This document shows positions 30,402-38,589 of a stretch of DNA of 41,531 nucleotides, one piece after another; within the stretch, counting starts at the first letter, position 1, and each line of letters opens with the position of its first letter. The notes beneath the pieces were generated by a model, which saw nothing but the letters and a program-made list of their open reading frames with translations, searched no databases and was not told the origin of the DNA. The stretch spans positions 1 through 41,531 of IMG/VR virus record IMGVR_UViG_3300025736_000063; one strand, given 5' to 3'. The position numbers and the translations under genes are program-made. Source of the DNA: a virus.

Positions 30402-32849
30402 ATGCCTAGTATACCATTAGACACCAGAAGAAAGACCATAAGTACTTCTATTCCTTCTGCAAAGATTTCAACAGGTGAAGCTGAAGTATTTAAAGAAGTA
30501 CAAAATCTTGGTAAGACAGGTCAACTTCTTGCAGCAGAAGTGATGAAGAAACGTGCTAACGCAATAGATATAAAAGACTCTCAAGATAAAGAATTTCAAC
30601 TGTCTCAAGAATGGATAGAGAGAGATAAGCAATTAATTCTCAATAGGCTCCCAGATGGAAGAATGAAGAGAGAGTATGGATTAAAAGAAGATGGACTAGC
30701 GTATAATTATGATGAAGCTGTGGCTAAAGAGACAGAAGAACTGATAGATAGAATATCTGAAACCAGTGTTAGTGATACCTCTAAAAGAATGTTTCAGACA
30801 AAAGCAAATGCTTCTAGGAAGTCATGGTATATAAGTGCTGCGTCAACAACACATAAAGCTTTCAATGCGGATATAGATAAGTTGAGAGTAGATCAGCAAG
30901 AACTAGCAGGGAGATCTTTTCAGTTTGATGGAAATCTAGAGACATATAAGGCTTCTTATGGTAACTCCATGCTGAACATTTATGAGTACGGACAAGGAGA
31001 AAATAGTGTCCATAATGCTGAAACTGTACAGGATAATGTAGATAAGACTAGAAATTATTATGCTACTACAGGTTTAGACTCTATGAATACTAGAGAAGAC
31101 TATCCTCAAATGTTGGCAGCAATGTTTTCAGCTACTTTGCCTGAGAGATCTACAGGAAAAGACGGTAGGATATTGCAAGTAAATGCTTCAAGTTCCTTAA
31201 TAAGTAAAGAGATTAAAGCTATTATGGATGCTGATAAAACTTTGACTGAAGGTGAGAGAAACCTACTAAATGTCAAATTACACTCCACAGCAGACAGCAT
31301 GGGTTTACAGAGAGATTATAAATTAAGTGATATGATGTCTGAACTAACTCCTGCCGAAGTAAATAAATACACTAGAATAGCTCTTAAAGGTTTGAAAACA
31401 GACATATTGAAGAAGTCTAGAACTTTCCAAAAAGATGTAGGTGCGGCAGAACATATTGCTAAGATGGGACAGGGGAGTAGTGTTCCAGAATTTAATAAGC
31501 AGGTAAGAGCACTATATGATAGTGCCTCTCTATTCCAAGAAAAAGAAGAGTTGAAGAATACTATGATTCGATTGAGATCTATTCTAGATATAAATAGAGT
31601 GGCCAGCTCAGTAAATAATATGCATTTCAGTAAGAGGGCAGGAGCGATAAATTCTACACTTAACAACTTTAATAGGATTGAAGCTGAAGTGGAGAGAGAT
31701 ATTCCTGAGTTAAGTAAATACAAAGCAGGTCTTTCTGTATGGGATAATAAACTATCTATAAAAGAAGGTCTAAAGAGGTCAGCTGCAATTAACGAAAAAA
31801 ATTACCGTATTGATCCTACAAATCAAGCTATAAAGGATAATCCGAATATAGCCAATGCTAAGACTCTTGGTGAGAGAACTAAAAGACTAGACGAACATTT
31901 CGATAAAGTAGGAATTAAAGATTGGAATAAAAGATATGTATCTGAGGCCGAAGCTGTTGGTTGGAATAAAGAGGTTAATTACTTGGAATCTGACAAAATA
32001 GGTAGATGGTATATAGATCTAAGGGCAGACTTTGGATCAAATGCTGAGGCACTAGATAGAGAGATTCTAAGTAAGAAGTCTACTAACAAATATTTGGCCT
32101 TAACCTCTATGATGAAGGGTGAGAATGTTTCCTATGTTGCTGACCTATTGAGAAATCCCGAGGGGATGAAAGAGAGAAAAGCTAAATTTACTAGTGGGGC
32201 TACAGGGATACTAAATAAATTTAGATTAGAAGGTGTAATGTCCTCTATGGGGGAATTTACTAAATTTAAAAAAGCTGTAGTGTTTGAATATAATGGTAGG
32301 GAGAGAGAAGCGGCAGAAGGAAAAGTAAAAACACTATTGAGTGAAGCAGTTATGATGGAAGTAAATAAGGGTGCTTCATTCTCTCAAGCTGAAGAAATTG
32401 CTCAGAGAAAGATTCTTTCTGATAACTATAATTTCGTAAAGAATAAAGACAACTATATAATGTTGAGCTATAGAGATCCGATAACTGAAAGTGAAGTATC
32501 TACATTTGTAAATGAAGTAAATACAGGAAAGGACCTTTTGAGATTAGGTGCAGTACCTTCTGAAGCTATTATGAGAATAACTGATGCGAAAGTAGGAGTA
32601 GACTTCTTAAAACCTTCTGAGAGAGTAAAAGACGCTTATAACTCTTTAGCTAAACAAGCTCAATTTGCTAGAGCAAGAGATGGCAAAGGTCTAGCAATGT
32701 ATGTTTATGATGAAAAAGAATTTAGATATGTTCCTTTAATGTCTAAGGAAGATAGGGGTAAAATGCTAGTAATTCCTTGGAGTACGATTAGAGGTAATGA
32801 GAAAGTTATTAAGGGAGAGGAACCTAGTTTCTTAGATAAACCATGGTAG
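30402..32849 (+). CDS. Large internal virion protein (gp15-like)
   Basis: 815 residues (T7 gp15: 747), charged and nearly all helical, with no signal peptide. Contains many K/E/R-rich helices and few cysteines. Its place between gp14-like and gp16-like genes supports the ejection-tube role. It overlaps the next ORF by 7 bases (ATGGTAG). Confidence 0.7.
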   Translation: MPSIPLDTRRKTISTSIPSAKISTGEAEVFKEVQNLGKTGQLLAAEVMKKRANAIDIKDSQDKEFQLSQEWIERDKQLILNRLPDGRMKREYGLKEDGLAYNYDEAVAKETEELIDRISETSVSDTSKRMFQTKANASRKSWYISAASTTHKAFNADIDKLRVDQQELAGRSFQFDGNLETYKASYGNSMLNIYEYGQGENSVHNAETVQDNVDKTRNYYATTGLDSMNTREDYPQMLAAMFSATLPERSTGKDGRILQVNASSSLISKEIKAIMDADKTLTEGERNLLNVKLHSTADSMGLQRDYKLSDMMSELTPAEVNKYTRIALKGLKTDILKKSRTFQKDVGAAEHIAKMGQGSSVPEFNKQVRALYDSASLFQEKEELKNTMIRLRSILDINRVASSVNNMHFSKRAGAINSTLNNFNRIEAEVERDIPELSKYKAGLSVWDNKLSIKEGLKRSAAINEKNYRIDPTNQAIKDNPNIANAKTLGERTKRLDEHFDKVGIKDWNKRYVSEAEAVGWNKEVNYLESDKIGRWYIDLRADFGSNAEALDREILSKKSTNKYLALTSMMKGENVSYVADLLRNPEGMKERKAKFTSGATGILNKFRLEGVMSSMGEFTKFKKAVVFEYNGREREAAEGKVKTLLSEAVMMEVNKGASFSQAEEIAQRKILSDNYNFVKNKDNYIMLSYRDPITESEVSTFVNEVNTGKDLLRLGAVPSEAIMRITDAKVGVDFLKPSERVKDAYNSLAKQAQFARARDGKGLAMYVYDEKEFRYVPLMSKEDRGKMLVIPWSTIRGNEKVIKGEEPSFLDKPW

Positions 32850-34621
32850 ATGTAAACCTAGTAGACAGCCTCCAAAAACCTTTGATGGAATCGGGAGATC
32901 CTAAAAGGTTTGAGCAGATTACTGCTCCTACTTCTAGATGGGAGGGCTTTCGTGCTAAGTGGGGAATGGGCCAACTCGACTCAATTACTTACGGAAAGAT
33001 ATTTGAAGATCAAGCTAGAAAAGATTTTCCTCAAGGCCCACAATACGACAAAGATCCTGAAACATTAAATGCAATGTTTCCAGAAGTTGAAGTCCCTTTT
33101 ACAGAGACAATGAATCAGTTTGTTGCTCAGTCAATAGCTGACAAAGCGAAAGAGAGAAGGGATAGACAATTAATTATAGATAATTCCCCAGGTGACATAA
33201 AGCAAGGATTGTTAGAATTTGCTGCCATGGGTGGTTCGCACATTACTGACCCTGTAGAGTTTACCTTAGCGGCAGCGGCAACAGCAGCGGTGGCTTATGG
33301 ATTAGGTGTTGCAGGTATGGCGAAAGTCGGAACTATGGTAGGATTTCAAGGCCTTGCAGCCAAGTTCGGTATCTCAGCAGCAGGAAATATTCTATCAGAA
33401 GTTCCGACAGAAATAATGGTAGCTATGAACGCCAAGCGTAACCATGAGCGTTACACTCCTTTAGACTCAGCAGTAAATGTTGCATCAGCAGTAACATTAG
33501 GTTCAATCATAGAGACAGCAGGTTGGCAGTTAATGAGTAATCGTGGAGGTAAATTAGTAGATGATATTAATACATCTAAAAATACTCTTCATGGGGATAA
33601 GGATCCTCACATATATACTAAGCATTTTGGCGATGATACTCCTTCAGCAGATACAAATTATGTGATGACTCCGACATTCAAAAATATGGATGGCTCTGAA
33701 AAAGTTTGGGTACATAAACCTTATGGCAAAGCTACCATGTACTATGATAGTCTTGTGCAAAGCGGTGACTCAGCAGTAGGCCCAACAAGAGCAGGACATT
33801 ATTCAACGCAGAAGGGTGTAAACGGTGAAGCTAGATTTAAAGGTTTTGCTAAGTTTACTTCTAACGCAGATCACGCAACAGCTAAAGTTCTTCACAGTAG
33901 AGTTACTAAAGGAGCTGTAATTGGAGTTGAAGCATTAGGCGATCTAAAACTGTATGATTTAGATATGAAATTTCTAGATCAGAATCCCAGAATTAGACAG
34001 CAATTTGAAGAGATATTAAATAATATCCTAGAGATCTCAGACAAGAGAGTAATGAATCTAGACGGAAAAGTTGTTCCTTGGGAGAAGTTAACTATAGAAG
34101 ATGATATTACTTCAGGACACATTTTTGATTCTTTATCCGAAAGGAATAGAACTATACTAGAAAGTGAATTTGCTGACATACTGCAAGCAGAAGGATATGA
34201 CGGTCTGACTTTCAAGAATGAAAAAGCTAAGGCCTTAGAAACAGTAATGTTTAATGAGAACAAGCTAAGGAATGTAGAGATAGCTCCAGTAGACCCAAAA
34301 GAATTTGTTAATAGTAGAGTTATAAAAGATGGAGAATTCCTACCAAATAATCAAAGACCTGAGACAATAGAACAAATGAGAGCAGACTTAAAGAATAAAG
34401 AGTATGATCTCGGGTATGATGAAGAGATAGCAATAGAATATAAAAAGTTACCTGCTGAAGTCCTGCCAGATGAAGAAGCTGTTATGTGGGAAACAGAGAT
34501 AAGAGATAAAGCAAAGACTAGTCGCCAAGCTCAATTAAGAGTTGAAGGATTAGAGAAGGATATGGACGGACTGAAACAACTTGTAGAAGATGTAGGTGAT
34601 TGCGCCTTTATAAATTTTTAA
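32843..34621 (+). CDS. Internal virion protein with ADP-ribosyltransferase-like domain (first part of gp16-like)
   Basis: 592 residues. Residues about 135-215 contain Ala/Gly-rich hydrophobic segments (EFTLAAAATAAVAYGLGVAG) fit for membrane insertion. Roughly 255-475 resemble the ART-like domain of large polyvalent phage proteins: a Y-V-M-T-P-T-F start, H-Y-S-T-Q-K, and A-E-G-Y-D-G-L-T-F-K-N-E-K with E-T-V-M-F-N-E-N-K-L-R-N-V-E at its end. The ORF ends on A-AAT-TTT-TAA. A -1 slip there would extend it through 37032 to 1396 residues, similar to T7 gp16 (1318). Confidence 0.75.
   Translation: MVDVNLVDSLQKPLMESGDPKRFEQITAPTSRWEGFRAKWGMGQLDSITYGKIFEDQARKDFPQGPQYDKDPETLNAMFPEVEVPFTETMNQFVAQSIADKAKERRDRQLIIDNSPGDIKQGLLEFAAMGGSHITDPVEFTLAAAATAAVAYGLGVAGMAKVGTMVGFQGLAAKFGISAAGNILSEVPTEIMVAMNAKRNHERYTPLDSAVNVASAVTLGSIIETAGWQLMSNRGGKLVDDINTSKNTLHGDKDPHIYTKHFGDDTPSADTNYVMTPTFKNMDGSEKVWVHKPYGKATMYYDSLVQSGDSAVGPTRAGHYSTQKGVNGEARFKGFAKFTSNADHATAKVLHSRVTKGAVIGVEALGDLKLYDLDMKFLDQNPRIRQQFEEILNNILEISDKRVMNLDGKVVPWEKLTIEDDITSGHIFDSLSERNRTILESEFADILQAEGYDGLTFKNEKAKALETVMFNENKLRNVEIAPVDPKEFVNSRVIKDGEFLPNNQRPETIEQMRADLKNKEYDLGYDEEIAIEYKKLPAEVLPDEEAVMWETEIRDKAKTSRQAQLRVEGLEKDMDGLKQLVEDVGDCAFINF
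34612..34618 (+). promoter_or_regulatory. Candidate -1 programmed frameshift site
   Basis: AAATTTT in the phase A-AAT-TTT, a canonical X-XXY-YYZ heptamer, placed immediately before the TAA (34619-34621) of the upstream ORF and inside the 22-base overlap with the downstream ORF, which lies in the -1 frame. An SD-like AGAGGG follows at 34621-34626. Confidence 0.55.
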
Positions 34622-34629
34622 GAGGGTAT

Positions 34630-37032
34630 ATGGTTGATTGCAAAACTCAAGTAGTAAATAACAAAAGTAAGAGGAAATATAAAGACCTTGGAGATAAGGT
34701 CATAGGTAAAGTTGCGAGAGAGATTCAAGATATAAGAAATAGTAGCACGACTAAAGCAGAATATGACACTAAGGTTAAAGAGTATTTAGCTGCAATGAAA
34801 ACTAACAAGGTTAGAATTATAAAGATTGGCTTGCAAGACCAACAAGTTATGGCAAAAGCTATAAAACATATTGAGCAGCCAGAATTTAAAAACAAGATAG
34901 ACGCTATTGCATCAATAGTTTCAGATGAAATATATGCTCCTACTATTGGAGGAAGTTATAATATAGAAACAGTACATAAAGCTATATATCAAAAATATGC
35001 CTACATGGTGACAACTGGATTTGAAGAAGCCGGATTAATGAAGGCTATGGTTAAAGGTGGTCTGGACAAACAAATCCGTCTAGCACTATGGGATATGGAG
35101 AATTTTGGTAAGTTAGGTAAGGATGTAGATCCTAACGTGAGAAAGGCCGTAGAAATCCATCAGAAGGTTTCTAACGGGTTACAATTTGAGATGGAAGCTT
35201 CGGGTGGAACTCGTGGTAGAATCAGAGGACATCTAAAGAGAGCGTACGATTATGACCTAATCGGTGAAGCTACGAGAGAAGTATTTATAGAAGATGCTTT
35301 TAATACCTTAGATCCTGTAACTATAATAAGTCCCGAAAAGACTAGAAAGAGTTTAGGTAAAACATACGACAAAATAACTGGGTCCACTGCGTCAAGAATA
35401 CAGGCAATGGATGATTCAACTATATCTCTAATGAGAAGCGGAGGACTAGATGCTAGTATGGCAAAGTCTAGACGATGGAAGTTTGCTAGAGGTAGAGAAC
35501 ATGAGTTTATGCAGAAGTATGGTAAAGGTAATGTTTTCGAGAACTTACTCTCCACAATAGATAAAGATGCTAGGGCAGCAGCAACCATTCAAAGATTGGG
35601 CCATAAACCTCACGCTAACTTTACTAAGTTGATGGACAAGGCAGAGCTATCTTTATCAGGTGCAGAAAAGAAAAAGTTTATTGCCGGAAGGAAGAAACTT
35701 TTTAATAAATTCGAAATGACTGTTTTCGGTCCTACATCTGGAACTAGTAAGATGGCAGTAGCAGGAGCTAACACTAGAAGCTTCTTATCCATGGTCCACC
35801 TAGGTGGAGCTTCAGCAACAATTTTGCCTACAGATTTAATGACACAATCATTAGTTAGATCTTTTGGACAAAATAAAAATCTATATACTTCTCTTTTCAA
35901 GTCTGCCTATGACATGGTGCATATGGTAAGTCCTAAATATAGGAAAGCTGTTACCGAAAGGATGCAATTACAAGTTTGGGACACAGTAGGGGAGGCAATG
36001 ACTCGATTCGGTAAGGAGACTTCTTTAAGGGGATCTAACCGAGGAATGAGGAGAGCAGGGCATTTATTTTTTAAAGCTAATTTAATGAGTCCATTAACTT
36101 CATTGGCTAAACTAGGTGGAGCAGATTCTTGGTCTAGACATGCAGCAGATATGTCTGGTTTCAGTATGAAGGAACTAGAAGCAAAGTATCCTATATGGGC
36201 TTCAGATCTAAAGAGATACGATATATCTAATAAAGAGTGGGATATGATTAGATCAACTTCTGAGAAAGTACATGGAAGTAAAATGATCTCTCCTTACTCT
36301 ATAGAGAATGGACTTGAAGGTGTATCTGAAATAGAGATTAGGGATATGAGATTGAAATATAATTCTCTAATTCAATCCAAATCTATGTCTTTAGGTAATC
36401 CGAATCCGGGGACTAAAGAGAAAGTAGCAGCAGGACAGCTAGTAGATCCTGACACAGTTCATGGACAATTCTTGAGATCTGTATTACATTTCAAACAATT
36501 CCCAATGGTTATGTCTAGAGTTCAAGATAGCATCCTCTCAATGCCGGGCGGCAATAAGTTTCTAAAAGCAGCTAAGTTTCAGTCCAATATGTTTATGGCA
36601 GGAGTAGGAGCTACAATATTGACTTCTGTTATGAGAGGTGAGACTCCAGAAGATTTCACACTAGTCTCTTTTCTATCTGCTGTAAAAAGAGGTGGAGGGT
36701 TTGGGATATGGGGAGAATTTTTAATTCCTGCCCCCGGCAATTTCTCTGATAAGATTGTAGGTCCTACGGGATCCTTAGTGGGTAAAGTTGCAGAGATGGC
36801 GTATAGTGTTGTGTCAAAGAATAATAGAGAGCAAAGTAATTTTAAAGCTGCTAAGGCAGTCAGATTCGGTTATGATTATAGTTTAGGAGTAGTAACTAAG
36901 CTACCAATGTTTAGATATTTATTACATGAAGAAGCTTTCGGAGATTTTATGATGATGATAGATCCAAGAGCAGAAGTAAATAGAGAGATAAGTAAACAGA
37001 AAAGAGGCATACAACCTCTAATCGGAGAATAG
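34630..37032 (+). CDS. Internal virion protein, second part of gp16-like
   Basis: 800 residues if started at ATG 34630; the frame is open from 34600. GAGGG sits only 3 bases before the ATG, a poor distance, so translation by -1 frameshift from the previous ORF is an equally good model. The protein is helical and basic with R-G-R-I-R-G-H-L-K-R-A-Y, several hydrophobic segments (MAGVGATILTSVM near 670) and a C-terminal K-Q-K-R-G-I-Q-P-L-I-G. Like the T7 gp16 C-terminus it should be packed in the head and ejected first. No lytic transglycosylase motif seen. Confidence 0.75.
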   Translation: MVDCKTQVVNNKSKRKYKDLGDKVIGKVAREIQDIRNSSTTKAEYDTKVKEYLAAMKTNKVRIIKIGLQDQQVMAKAIKHIEQPEFKNKIDAIASIVSDEIYAPTIGGSYNIETVHKAIYQKYAYMVTTGFEEAGLMKAMVKGGLDKQIRLALWDMENFGKLGKDVDPNVRKAVEIHQKVSNGLQFEMEASGGTRGRIRGHLKRAYDYDLIGEATREVFIEDAFNTLDPVTIISPEKTRKSLGKTYDKITGSTASRIQAMDDSTISLMRSGGLDASMAKSRRWKFARGREHEFMQKYGKGNVFENLLSTIDKDARAAATIQRLGHKPHANFTKLMDKAELSLSGAEKKKFIAGRKKLFNKFEMTVFGPTSGTSKMAVAGANTRSFLSMVHLGGASATILPTDLMTQSLVRSFGQNKNLYTSLFKSAYDMVHMVSPKYRKAVTERMQLQVWDTVGEAMTRFGKETSLRGSNRGMRRAGHLFFKANLMSPLTSLAKLGGADSWSRHAADMSGFSMKELEAKYPIWASDLKRYDISNKEWDMIRSTSEKVHGSKMISPYSIENGLEGVSEIEIRDMRLKYNSLIQSKSMSLGNPNPGTKEKVAAGQLVDPDTVHGQFLRSVLHFKQFPMVMSRVQDSILSMPGGNKFLKAAKFQSNMFMAGVGATILTSVMRGETPEDFTLVSFLSAVKRGGGFGIWGEFLIPAPGNFSDKIVGPTGSLVGKVAEMAYSVVSKNNREQSNFKAAKAVRFGYDYSLGVVTKLPMFRYLLHEEAFGDFMMMIDPRAEVNREISKQKRGIQPLIGE

Positions 37033-37034
37033 TT

Positions 37035-38588
37035 ATGACAGTTTCAAATGATACAGTTAAAGAATCATGGCCGGGAAATGGTACAAAGACGGATTACTTA
37101 ATACCTTTTGATTTTACATCTGAAAGTGTTATAGCTGTTTATCTTATAGAAAATGATGTAGAGACAAAACAGACTATAACTACAAATTATACCTTATCTG
37201 GTGGACCTCCAGTAACAACAGTGGATATGAATGTAGCTCCAACAGTAGATCAAGTTATAAAACTAATTAGAGAAACTCCTAAAAAACAAGCTGCTGAATA
37301 TAGCGGAACTACTTTCCCTGCCGCATCCGTAGAAGAGAATATGGATAACATAGTAAGACAGGTACAGGAAATAGGAAATAGTAACTCGGCCTCTATAGAT
37401 CTAGCAATTGGCTCTTCTTTAAGTGACATAAAGCTTCCAGTAGAGGTAGCAAATAAATTCCTTAAATGGAATGATGATGCAACAGATTTAGAAAATACTG
37501 AAGCAATCCCTCCTTGGAGACCTCAGAGTAGAACATATAATGGTGATGATACAGAGACAGAATTTCTAATCCCTTTCCTATTTACGAGCGAATCTGATAT
37601 AGCTGTTTATCTTGTTGAGGGTGGAGTAGAAACTCTACAAACTGTAACTGCGGATTACACTTTAACAACAGGATCTCCTGCAACAATAGTGGATATGAAC
37701 TCAGCACCTACAGTAGATCAAGATGTTAAGATAAGGAAAATCTCTTCGTTATCTACGGATTATAAAGTAGGTAACTTAGTGGTTCAAGGCGGAGTTATTT
37801 ACAGGTGTTTGACTTCTCACGCTTCTGCAATTTTCGCAAATGAAAAAGCATATTGGGAAGGAATTTCAGGGGCAGTAGGAGCTACTGGACCGACAGGTGA
37901 GAAAGGCAATAAGGGAGATGATGGTCCAACAGGTCCTACAGGAGCAGCAGGATCTAACGGTTCGGCAGGAGCAGCAGGAATCTTTTCTGCAATAGCTTCC
38001 CAAGCAGAAGCTCAAGCAGGAACAGATAATACAAAAGGTATGACTCCTCTAAGGACTAAAGAAGCTATAAGCTCTCAAGTCCCTAATTACTCGTCAACTA
38101 TTGCAGCATTACAAGCTAAGGATACAAATCAAGACATAGCAATAGCGGCGTTAGCTGATAGAGTCTCAGTAACAGAAACTTTAATAACAACTTCTAAATA
38201 TACTGGATCTCAAAACTTATTAAACAATCAAGCAGTAGCTCAACCACTATTAGGAGTAGCAGGTCCTAATGGAAAGAATACAGCTCTAACAGTAGATGCT
38301 GATGGAACTACTCACGTTGAGGTAACATTAGAAATATTTAGAAAAGATGATGCAGAGGAGAGAGTAATCTCAATAGAGTTATTACTTCTTTATGTTGGAA
38401 CAACTTGGTATCTTGGAAGAAAGGCGACAACTAAACTTGTCGGAGATTTTGACGGATTAACTCTCTCATTAGCTCAAGTAGGAAATGCTGCAACAGTTCA
38501 ATACGTTTCTGACAATATGTCAGGTGGTAACTATGATGCAGATAGTAGAATTAAATGGGTTGGAAACGAAATATCTATAGGAGTATAG
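37035..38588 (+). CDS. Tail fibre / adaptor with duplicated T7-tail-like N-terminus and collagen-like repeat
   Basis: 517 residues. The T7 fibre-type attachment domain occurs twice: residues 11-80 (Y-L-I-P-F-D-F-T-S-E-S...M-N-V-A-P-T-V-D-Q) and 167-236 (F-L-I-P-F-L-F-T-S-E-S...M-N-S-A-P-T-V-D-Q). Then a carbohydrate-binding-like segment (245-277: Y-K-V-G-N-L-V-V-Q...Y-R-C-L-T), 11 collagen-like G-x-y triplets (282-315) and a helical plus beta C-terminus. The first copy should dock to the gp11/gp12 tail; the second could be an adaptor site for the next fibre gene. One base separates its stop from the fibre gene at 38590. Confidence 0.85.
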   Translation: MTVSNDTVKESWPGNGTKTDYLIPFDFTSESVIAVYLIENDVETKQTITTNYTLSGGPPVTTVDMNVAPTVDQVIKLIRETPKKQAAEYSGTTFPAASVEENMDNIVRQVQEIGNSNSASIDLAIGSSLSDIKLPVEVANKFLKWNDDATDLENTEAIPPWRPQSRTYNGDDTETEFLIPFLFTSESDIAVYLVEGGVETLQTVTADYTLTTGSPATIVDMNSAPTVDQDVKIRKISSLSTDYKVGNLVVQGGVIYRCLTSHASAIFANEKAYWEGISGAVGATGPTGEKGNKGDDGPTGPTGAAGSNGSAGAAGIFSAIASQAEAQAGTDNTKGMTPLRTKEAISSQVPNYSSTIAALQAKDTNQDIAIAALADRVSVTETLITTSKYTGSQNLLNNQAVAQPLLGVAGPNGKNTALTVDADGTTHVEVTLEIFRKDDAEERVISIELLLLYVGTTWYLGRKATTKLVGDFDGLTLSLAQVGNAATVQYVSDNMSGGNYDADSRIKWVGNEISIGV

Positions 38589-38589
38589 G

